Shown in pieces: positions 7,676 through 13,003 of a stretch of 15,480 nucleotides of DNA. Source of the DNA: SZUA-181 sp964601765 (GTDB lineage Bacteria; Pseudomonadota; Zetaproteobacteria; Mariprofundales; Mariprofundaceae). Location: positions 1 through 15,480 of the forward strand of contig CAZROR010000040.1 in NCBI GenBank assembly GCA_964601765.1, given 5' to 3'. Positions within the stretch are counted from its first letter, which is position 1. Each line of letters begins with the position of its first letter. The notes beneath the pieces were generated by a model, which searched no databases, was not told the origin of the DNA, and was given only the letters and a program-made list of their open reading frames with translations. The position numbers and the translations under genes are program-made.

Positions 7676-7957
7676 ATGTTTGGCATAGGGTTCCCTGAAC
7701 TTATCGTCATCCTGCTGCTGATCGTTATCGTGGTGGGGCCGGAGCAACTGCCCGACGTTGTTCGCAAGGGTATGTCCTTTTTGCGCGAGGCGCGCCGCCA
7801 TCTCGCCGAGATCAAAACGGCTGTCGATCAGCAGGCACAAACGCTGACCGAGCCATTGCAGGACATCCAGGACGAAATCCGCGGTAAGCCCGTTACAACC
7901 CGCCGCGCCACGACAGTCACGAAGCCAGAACAACAGGACGAGCAAGGTACCTCATGA
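7676..7957 (+). CDS. tatB: Twin-arginine translocase subunit TatB
   Basis: Forms the substrate receptor with TatC, recognising twin-arginine signal peptides at the inner membrane. 93 residues, shorter than the E. coli protein (171) but within the range of many proteobacteria. Seen: an N-terminal helix MFGIGFPELIVILLLIVIVV, then GPEQLPDVVRKG, where the Pro after Gly is the TatB-type hinge distinguishing it from TatA's FGAGKLP, an amphipathic region rich in Arg/Glu (FLREARRHLAEIKTAV), and a polar tail. It follows tatA by 34 nt and overlaps tatC by 4 nt (ATGA). The ribosome site before its ATG is weak, so translation may depend on coupling to tatA. Confidence 0.93.
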   Translation: MFGIGFPELIVILLLIVIVVGPEQLPDVVRKGMSFLREARRHLAEIKTAVDQQAQTLTEPLQDIQDEIRGKPVTTRRATTVTKPEQQDEQGTS

Positions 7958-8715
7958 ACGACCAGGAACATATGGGCCTGACCGAGCACTTGAGGGAATT
8001 GCGGACCTGCCTTATCAAGGCGGTGGCCTGCCTGCTTATCGGATTTGCCGCCTGTTATGTGCTGTCCGGTACGCTGATGGATTGGATCGTGGCACCGCTC
8101 AAGTCCCAGCTTGAGGCGGACATGCCGATGATATTCATCAGCCTGCCCGAGGTGTTCTTCGCGCGGCTCAAGGTTGCCTTCGTCGCTGCCCTGTTTATCA
8201 CCAGCCCTTATCTTCTGTTCCAGATCTGGAGCTTTGTTGCGCCCGGCCTGTATCAGAACGAACGGCGTGCCTTCATGACTTTCATGATCAGCTCGGTCTG
8301 TCTGTTCGTACTCGGCGGTGCCTTTGCCTATGGCTTTGTCATGCCGCTTGCCTTCAAGTTCTTCCTCGGCTTTGCCTCGCCAGACCTTGTGGCCTACCCG
8401 ACTATGCAGCTTTATGTTAGCCTGGTCCTGCGTCTTGCCATGGCCTTTGGCCTGGCCTTTGAAATTCCGCTGATCTGCGTGTTGCTCGTCAGGTTCGGTG
8501 CCCTGACATGTGAGGCCATGGCAAGGCAACGGCGCTGGGTAATTGTCGGTGCCTTTGTCATCGGCGCGATTCTTACGCCACCGGATGTCATTTCACAGGT
8601 GATGCTGGCAATCCCGATGTATCTGCTGTTCGAACTCGGCCTGTTTTTTGCCCGCCGTCTGGAGAAGCGAGAGGCCGCGGTTACAGCAGAGATGGAAAAG
8701 CGCGAAAATGCATGA
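7954..8715 (+). CDS. tatC: Sec-independent protein translocase TatC
   Basis: Multi-spanning inner-membrane core of the Tat receptor that binds the twin-arginine motif. 253 residues with six predicted helices. Seen: the N-terminal MGLTEHLRELRTCLIKAVAC, typical of TatC (HLxELRxRL), the first periplasmic loop followed by the cytoplasmic loop with FVAPGLYQNERRAFMTF (the conserved P-x-L-x-x-x-E-R segment), and ILTPPDVISQVMLAIPMYLLFELGLFFAR near the C-terminus, where the TPPD motif is diagnostic. The ATG overlaps the tatB stop and its own stop overlaps the next small gene, so all four plus-strand genes look like one transcript. Confidence 0.97.
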   Translation: MNDQEHMGLTEHLRELRTCLIKAVACLLIGFAACYVLSGTLMDWIVAPLKSQLEADMPMIFISLPEVFFARLKVAFVAALFITSPYLLFQIWSFVAPGLYQNERRAFMTFMISSVCLFVLGGAFAYGFVMPLAFKFFLGFASPDLVAYPTMQLYVSLVLRLAMAFGLAFEIPLICVLLVRFGALTCEAMARQRRWVIVGAFVIGAILTPPDVISQVMLAIPMYLLFELGLFFARRLEKREAAVTAEMEKRENA

Positions 8716-8921
8716 GCAAGCACCCGGTCATCCCGGAAGGTGAGCTGTTAAGAAAGGCGGTGCACTGGCTGGGTGAGCGAGCCGGGCATTCCCTGGCCGA
8801 TATCGAAGAGGCCTGCCGGCAATTCGATCTCTCCCCCACAGATGAAGAGTTCCTCATGCGGCACTTTCTTCAGAAAGAAACCAAAAGGGAAAGCAAACCA
8901 AAGCGGGGGACAGATCCTTAA
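8712..8921 (+). CDS. Small conserved-looking protein of unknown function, last gene of the tat operon
   Basis: 69 residues, not assigned to a family. The ATG overlaps the tatC stop by 4 nt, the same coupling as tatB/tatC, which is the main argument that it is real. The sequence is polar and probably helical: GELLRKAVHWLGERAGHSLADIEEACRQFDLSP is followed by TDEEFLMRHFL and a Lys/Arg-rich tail. No signal peptide or membrane helix, so a small cytoplasmic protein. The last residues (GTDP) and the stop codon are encoded by the left part of the interspersed repeat at 8907-8934, so the C-terminal tail may have been altered when that repeat arrived. A role in Tat export is only suggested by position. 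Confidence 0.68.
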   Translation: MSKHPVIPEGELLRKAVHWLGERAGHSLADIEEACRQFDLSPTDEEFLMRHFLQKETKRESKPKRGTDP

Positions 8922-8934
8922 CTGAAACTTTCCC
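8907..8934. repeat. Short interspersed repeat, copy B (end of tat operon)
   Basis: Second copy of the repeat described at 956-984: GGGA, then a 24-base core (8911-8934) with two mismatches to copy A. Its left half encodes the C-terminus and stop of the preceding small gene, and its right end TTTCCC forms part of a hairpin with the following GGGAAA. Confidence 0.6.
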
Positions 8935-8950
8935 GCCGGGAAAAGGCGGG
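8929..8950. terminator. Hairpin between convergent tat operon and rpoH, possible terminator
   Basis: Two mutually exclusive GC-rich stems are visible: TTTCCC-gcc-GGGAAA (8929-8943) and CCCGCC-gggaaaa-GGCGGG (8932-8950). It lies between the stop of the last tat-operon gene and the stop of rpoH on the other strand, where a bidirectional terminator is expected. Neither side is followed by a real T-run, so intrinsic termination is uncertain. Confidence 0.4.
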
Positions 8951-8955
8951 GCTTG

Positions 8956-9771
8956 TTACTGCAGCGCTACTTTCAAACGCTTCATTGCACGAGCTTCAAT
9001 CTGTCGTACCCGCTCAATCGACACGCCCAGCTCAGTGGACAGCTCCTTCAACGTAGCCGGTTCCTCGCTCAGATGACGCCGCTCAACAATATACCGATCC
9101 CGCTCCGGCAGCTGGGCCAGCGCACGATGAAGCCCGGACTGCCGGTGCTCACGCCAGTTTTGCTCCACGATAGCCTCTTCCGGTGTCGCGGTGGGCGCCG
9201 GCAGTGCCTCAATGAGCGCGTGGCCTTCCGCATCGGCATCAATGGACAGGTCGCGTTGCAAATAAGCCTCGGCGGCCTCCTGATAGGCTGCCTCACTAAT
9301 GCCATATTGCTCGGCAACTTCCTCCCTGCCACGGCCCTCAAGTGCGGCAATCGCCTCACGTGCATGCCTGAGGCCGGCAAAAATCCGGCGTTGCAATTTG
9401 GTTGTACCAATCTTGACGATGCTCCAGTTACGCAGGATAAAATCCTGGATGGCGGCACGAATCCACCACACGGCATACGTGGCCAGTCGAAAACCGCGCT
9501 CCGGATCAAAACGCTTGACGGCGTGCATCAGGCCAATCGTGCCCTCCTGAATGAGGTCCATCAGGGGAAGGCGGAAATGACGGTACTCACTCGCAATCGC
9601 CGCAACGCAGTACAGATTGGCTGCAACCAGCGCACGTGCAGCCTCGCGATCCTGATGATCACACCAGCGGCGAGCCAGACAATATTCTTCTTCACGTGAC
9701 AGGCGCGGAATACGGCGTAACTCGCGCCTGAACAAGGCCAGGCTGGACATGTCAATTGCAGGTGCAAGCAT
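8956..9771 (-). CDS. rpoH: RpoH-type (sigma-32) RNA polymerase sigma factor
   Basis: Alternative sigma factor of the heat-shock group, directing RNA polymerase to chaperone and protease promoters. 271 residues (E. coli RpoH has 284). Seen, in order: region 2.1-2.2 with LVAANLYCVAAIASEY and LPLMDLIQEGTIGLMHAV; region 2.3-2.4 with FRLATYAVWWIRAAIQDFIL; the RpoH-specific stretch RNWSIVKIGTTKLQRRIF; and region 4 with ERDRYIVERRHLSEEP and the helix-turn-helix TLKELSTELGVSIERVRQIEARAMKRL. The RpoH box reads QRRIFAGLR instead of E. coli QRKLFFNLR, so it is divergent. An ATG two codons upstream (9777) abuts GGGAGGT and cannot use it; the chosen ATG lies 7 nt from that site. It is not next to ftsX, the usual gammaproteobacterial location. 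A CIRCE site covers its promoter. Confidence 0.92.
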   Translation of the reverse strand: MLAPAIDMSSLALFRRELRRIPRLSREEEYCLARRWCDHQDREAARALVAANLYCVAAIASEYRHFRLPLMDLIQEGTIGLMHAVKRFDPERGFRLATYAVWWIRAAIQDFILRNWSIVKIGTTKLQRRIFAGLRHAREAIAALEGRGREEVAEQYGISEAAYQEAAEAYLQRDLSIDADAEGHALIEALPAPTATPEEAIVEQNWREHRQSGLHRALAQLPERDRYIVERRHLSEEPATLKELSTELGVSIERVRQIEARAMKRLKVALQ

Positions 9772-9826
9772 TGCCATACCTCCCGTTCTTCGTTCTTTTG
9801 TTCAGTACACTCCGTGGTCTGCCAGA

Positions 9827-9856
9827 ATTTTAGCACTCTCTTATCAGGAGTGCCAA
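9827..9856 (-). promoter_or_regulatory. Sigma-70-type promoter of rpoH
   Basis: On the minus strand, TTGGCA (9856-9851, 5/6 to consensus) and TAAAAT (9832-9827, 5/6) are separated by 18 nt. This predicts a start near 9820 and a leader of about 50 nt before the chosen ATG. The hexamers coincide with the two arms of the CIRCE operator. Confidence 0.7.
9830..9856. promoter_or_regulatory. CIRCE operator (HrcA binding site) over the rpoH promoter
   Basis: TTAGCACTC-N9-GAGTGCCAA matches the CIRCE consensus TTAGCACTC-N9-GAGTGCTAA at 17 of 18 arm positions with exact 9-nt spacing. CIRCE is the operator of the HrcA repressor, best known upstream of groESL and dnaK operons. Here it spans the -35 to -10 region of rpoH, so HrcA binding should block initiation. 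No hrcA gene is in this window. Confidence 0.88.
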
Positions 9857-9873
9857 GTATGAAATGATAGCCC

Positions 9874-11409
9874 TTAGAATTCGTAGCCGACGACCAGCTT
9901 GAAGTTGCCGTTGGCGGTGCTTCGCGTCAACGGAAACAGGTAGCCAATTTCATATTCGATGTGGTGAAACAGCTTGCCGCTGAATACCGGACCGATCATA
10001 TGCGACTGCTGCGACAGGGTATTTGGATTGGAAAGCTCACCAATATCGCCATAGGCCTCGAATCCCGGCTCGAATTCGCGCATCAGACGCCATTTGCTGC
10101 GCCATGCATAGCCAAATGTTGTATTCTTCGTGGCGTGCGCACCCAGCTCCTTTTTGAGCACCAGATTCATCGTGTGCAGCAAGCCCATCTCCTTTTCCAG
10201 CAGCAGCTTGAATTCAAGCACATCGGGTTTGTTGGTGCTGTCGGCCGGGACCTGATATTCGGCGTACAGGCCTGCATCCAGCCAGCGCTCGCCCTGATCA
10301 AACAACTGGTAAATATTGGCCCACTTGAACTGGTTATACGTAAAGCCCTTGGCCGGTGTTTTGGTAAAAACACCATAAACTTCCGTCGCCCAGCGATCCG
10401 TGACGCCATATTCAATGGCAAACTGGTGTTTGGCCGTACCATCCACGGCGGGGTCGCCGTCAAATGCCGTGTCCAGCTGATACTCCGCCTCAACCTCACC
10501 CTGCTCAACTATCGGGGAGTAGACCTTACGTGCCTCGGCCACGTTACCGGCCAGAAGCAAGGTGCCGCCCAGAAGGAATGCTGCGGCCACCCTTGCAGGC
10601 CTGCCAGAGGCACCGTTCAGTACCCGGTTCAAAAGCATGACACATGCAAGCGTGGTGATGAAAAATACTACCTGCATGCCGCTGGGCCTATCGTCATAGC
10701 CAACAAGCACATGCAAGAGCTGGCCGACAACGCCGGATTCCGGCAACAGCCCTGAAGAATCCCACAGCGGCTGCCCCAGTGCCGGCAACATGCCCACCAC
10801 CACCAGATAATATGCAGCCTGTGCTGCCATGCCTGCAGCCAGCAGTGTCAGAAGCCAGCTCGTCACCGCAAACAAATGCCGATGTGGAACACGTGCCAGG
10901 CCGAGGTAGGCCAGTGCCGACAGCCCCGCCGCAAGGCCCAGGCCCAGCATGCCACCCGTCAGCATCGCAGCCATATCCGCCTGCCCGCCGGCCAGCACAC
11001 CATGCAGAAACAGCACAACCTCGGAGCCCTCGCGCAATACAGCCAGCCCCACGACCACGGCAAGCGCAGCCTTCGGTGTCGTACCTTCCGTCACCGACTG
11101 GCTTACCCGATGCAGATGGGCGGACAGTTCCCGGCCATGACGCTGCATCCATACCACTGTCCAGGCGAGCAGCCCGGCCGCCAGCAACAGCACCGAGGCG
11201 TGAAAAAGCTCCTGACCCATGCCTGAAACGGCAGCTGCGATTACACCAGCAAGCCCCGCCACGATCACCGCTCCGGCAAACCCCGCCAGGATACCTGCAG
11301 CGATCCAGTAGCGGCTGGCTGGCAGCTCACGTGTCGCTGCCAGCACAATGCTGATGACCAGCGCCATTTCAAGCGTCTCCCGAAAAACGATAATCAACGT
11401 GGATGTCAT
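9874..11409 (-). CDS. FTR1-family iron permease fused to a C-terminal outer-membrane-barrel-like domain
   Basis: Residues 1-263 are a seven-helix FTR1/EfeU-type iron permease with both iron-binding REXXE motifs (RETLE 10-14 and REGSE 126-130) and the usual family end near MQVVFFITTLACVMLLNRVL. FTR1 proteins are about 270-280 residues; this frame continues to 511. Residues 268-293 read as a secretion signal (RPAR, then VAAAFLLGGTLLLAGNVAEA). Residues 294-511 have no membrane helix and show alternating aromatic/polar strands (FAIEYGVTDRWATEVYGVF, HIEYEIGYLFPLT), ending KLVVGYEF with a terminal Phe, as beta-barrel proteins do. No stop or frameshift separates the parts, and I see no strong ribosome site for a separate start (candidates: ATG at 10638, GTG at 10590). 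The permease start has a good AAGGAAGG site and lies 12 nt after the cupredoxin gene. The barrel's identity is not recognised. Confidence 0.85.
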   Translation of the reverse strand: MTSTLIIVFRETLEMALVISIVLAATRELPASRYWIAAGILAGFAGAVIVAGLAGVIAAAVSGMGQELFHASVLLLAAGLLAWTVVWMQRHGRELSAHLHRVSQSVTEGTTPKAALAVVVGLAVLREGSEVVLFLHGVLAGGQADMAAMLTGGMLGLGLAAGLSALAYLGLARVPHRHLFAVTSWLLTLLAAGMAAQAAYYLVVVGMLPALGQPLWDSSGLLPESGVVGQLLHVLVGYDDRPSGMQVVFFITTLACVMLLNRVLNGASGRPARVAAAFLLGGTLLLAGNVAEARKVYSPIVEQGEVEAEYQLDTAFDGDPAVDGTAKHQFAIEYGVTDRWATEVYGVFTKTPAKGFTYNQFKWANIYQLFDQGERWLDAGLYAEYQVPADSTNKPDVLEFKLLLEKEMGLLHTMNLVLKKELGAHATKNTTFGYAWRSKWRLMREFEPGFEAYGDIGELSNPNTLSQQSHMIGPVFSGKLFHHIEYEIGYLFPLTRSTANGNFKLVVGYEF

Positions 11410-11421
11410 GATTGTCCTTCC

Positions 11422-11763
11422 TTATTTCACAATGATGCGGCCACGTGCCGTTGCCTGATGGAACTCACCGAAAAAGGGATAGCTGCCGGGAGCGAGCGGT
11501 CCGATATAGATATAGGCTGTTGTCTTGCCTGGAATGACCTTCTCCCGATTCAGCTCGTAGCTTTCGAATTCCTCCGGTGTCACATCCTGGTTGTGCACAA
11601 TGATGCGCACACGCTTCCCGGCTGCGATAGTCAGTGTCTCGGGCTCGAAACGATGATTCCGGATCAGAAGCTCCACATCCGCCGCCTGTGCAAGCGAAGG
11701 CAAAAGAAACAACCCGTATGCCAGCAGGGCGCATGCCATGGCCACATGTGTACGCACCGTCAT
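11422..11763 (-). CDS. Periplasmic cupredoxin-fold protein, EfeO-cupredoxin type
   Basis: 113 residues: a cleavable signal peptide (MTVRTHVAMACALLAYGLFL..., cut expected after LAQA), then a single cupredoxin domain of about 86 residues (VELLIRNHRFEPETLTIAAGKRVRI, IVHNQDVTPEEFES, PGSYPFFGEFHQATARGRIIV). The Cys-x(n)-His-x(n)-Met copper ligand loop of blue copper proteins is missing: the Cys position is Gly in FFGEFHQ. This fits the Cupredoxin_1 / EfeO N-terminal domain, proposed to handle iron or copper for EfeU permeases without a type 1 copper site. The gene overlaps fur by 4 nt and is followed after 12 nt by the FTR1 permease, so it is very likely the permease's periplasmic partner. Function is inferred from fold and context. 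Confidence 0.82.
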   Translation of the reverse strand: MTVRTHVAMACALLAYGLFLLPSLAQAADVELLIRNHRFEPETLTIAAGKRVRIIVHNQDVTPEEFESYELNREKVIPGKTTAYIYIGPLAPGSYPFFGEFHQATARGRIIVK

Positions 11764-12146
11764 GCCTCTGCTTCACGACACGTTGCACACAACCCATAAA
11801 TGACGAGCTGGTGGCCTGTCATCTGAAAGCCACGTTCAGCTGCGGCGGCCTCCTGCAATGCCTCGATCGTATCGTTGGAAAACTCCTCAATAGCGCCGCA
11901 CGCTGTACACAGCATATGATCGTGATGTGCCTTGCCTGCCGGCTCGTAACATTTCTTGTCCTTCAGTTGCATGCTTGTGATCAGCCCCTCGGCCTCAAGC
12001 GCCGCCAGGCCACGAAACACGGTGGCAATACCAATTTTGTGCCCGCGCAGGGCAAGCTCATGCGCTAAATCCACCGCATTCCAGTGTCGTTCAGAGGCAT
12101 TGATCAGATCGAGAATTGCCTGTCGCTGTACCGTTAACCTTGTCAT
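11760..12146 (-). CDS. fur: Fur-family metal-responsive repressor
   Basis: DNA-binding repressor that uses Fe2+ (or a related metal) as corepressor. 128 residues. Seen: N-terminal winged helix (QRQAILDLINASERHWNAVDLAHEL, then KIGIATVFRGLAALEAEGLI), then the metal/dimer domain with HHDHMLCTACG (His74, His75, His77, Cys80, Cys83) and a C-terminal CATC (Cys120, Cys123), the Cys4 structural zinc pattern. It lacks the His-rich tail of E. coli Fur. The ATG has almost no Shine-Dalgarno, and the predicted promoter leaves about 2 nt of leader. First gene of fur-cupredoxin-FTR1, with a Fur box over its promoter, so autoregulation is expected. Specificity for iron rather than Zn or Mn rests on that box and on the permease; it may be a second, local Fur. 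Confidence 0.9.
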   Translation of the reverse strand: MTRLTVQRQAILDLINASERHWNAVDLAHELALRGHKIGIATVFRGLAALEAEGLITSMQLKDKKCYEPAGKAHHDHMLCTACGAIEEFSNDTIEALQEAAAAERGFQMTGHQLVIYGLCATCREAEA

Positions 12147-12154
12147 GGCAGCAA

Positions 12155-12182
12155 ATGATAATCATTATCACTATCAATGCAA
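12155..12182 (-). promoter_or_regulatory. Putative promoter of the fur operon, nearly leaderless
   Basis: On the minus strand, TTGCAT (12182-12177, 4/6) and TATCAT (12160-12155, 5/6) lie 16 nt apart. The -10 ends 8 nt before the ATG, so a normal start point would give only about 2 nt of leader. The Fur box overlaps the -10 and spacer. Confidence 0.45.
12156..12170. promoter_or_regulatory. Fur box (perfect TGATAAT-C-ATTATCA)
   Basis: An exact 7-1-7 inverted repeat matching the classical Fur operator (17 of 19 to GATAATGATAATCATTATC at 12151-12169). It lies 10 nt upstream of the fur ATG over its predicted promoter, and about 100 nt upstream of the divergent carbonic-anhydrase-like gene. It therefore controls the fur operon and may also affect the divergent gene. 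Confidence 0.9.
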
Positions 12183-12268
12183 CTATTTTATTCGGGTGGG
12201 TGCATCCGTTGATAGATCAGCATAAATCCTTACCATGCCTGCACTCCGGCAAGGCAAAGGTGGTGCAG

Positions 12269-13003
12269 ATGAACAAACGTTGGATTCTGGCAATATGCGT
12301 GACCGCAAGCCTCAGCAATATGGCGTACGCAGGCGGCAACTGGAGCTATGAAGGCCCCAACGGTCCCGACAGCTGGGGCTATCTGCGCTCAAGCTATGCC
12401 ACCTGTGCTACCGGGCTGACGCAGTCCCCGGTCGATATCACCGACACCGTACAATCCGCACTGCCACCGATTGATTTTCATTACCGCCTGCCCGGCATGC
12501 CTGAAGCTACGAATACCGGACATACCATCCGCATCGCCATTCCATCAGGGAGATATATTGTCGTGGATGGAGAGCGATATGACCTCATACAAATCAAGTT
12601 TCATACACCGAGTGAGCACACGATCGAGGGTCACGCCTTTGCCATGGCTGCACACTTTATTCATCGCAATATCAAGGGGGAGACAGCTATCGTTGCCGTG
12701 ATGTTCAAGACCGGCGAAACAAACACGGCGCTGAACAAGATATGGAAAAAAATACCTGCGTATGCAGGGGGCAAGGCGCATTTTCTGACACTGGATATCG
12801 CGCCCCTGCTACCTCATGCTACCTCTTACTACACGTACACGGGCTCTCTGACCGAGCCGCCATGTACGGAAGGTGTACGCTGGTTTATCCTGAAAACGCC
12901 TGTTTCAATCGGCAAGGAACAGTTGGACAGATTCCGGAAAGTCTACAACAATAACGCTCGTCCCGTGCAGCCCATCACCGGCCGGAAGATTCTGACAAAC
13001 TGA
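12269..13003 (+). CDS. Secreted alpha-carbonic anhydrase homologue with an altered zinc site
   Basis: 244 residues. The start is set by a signal peptide (MNKRWILAICVTASLSNMAYA, cut before GGNWSYEG) and AAAGGTGG upstream; the open frame extends further 5' but has no signal. Family features: NWSYEGPNGPDSWG, TGLTQSPVDI, NTGHTIRI (His85, position of the CA II proton shuttle His64), PSEHTI (Glu116 for Glu106), LTEPPCTEGVRWF (Thr195 for Thr199) and cysteines 46 and 199 for the usual disulfide. The zinc site is odd: where the family has Q-F-H-F-H it has Q-I-K-F-H, so the first ligand (His94) is Lys110; the others, His112 and His129, remain. Glu117, which supports the third His, is Ala127. Active family members hydrate CO2 in the periplasm; this one may be inactive, like animal CA-related proteins, or bind another metal. 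Diverges from fur and overlaps phoR tail to tail. Confidence 0.93.
   Translation: MNKRWILAICVTASLSNMAYAGGNWSYEGPNGPDSWGYLRSSYATCATGLTQSPVDITDTVQSALPPIDFHYRLPGMPEATNTGHTIRIAIPSGRYIVVDGERYDLIQIKFHTPSEHTIEGHAFAMAAHFIHRNIKGETAIVAVMFKTGETNTALNKIWKKIPAYAGGKAHFLTLDIAPLLPHATSYYTYTGSLTEPPCTEGVRWFILKTPVSIGKEQLDRFRKVYNNNARPVQPITGRKILTN

Noticed and set aside
12116..12268. N-terminal extension of the carbonic-anhydrase-like protein
   Set aside because: The extension runs through the Fur box and the divergent fur start, and a typical signal peptide begins at 12269.
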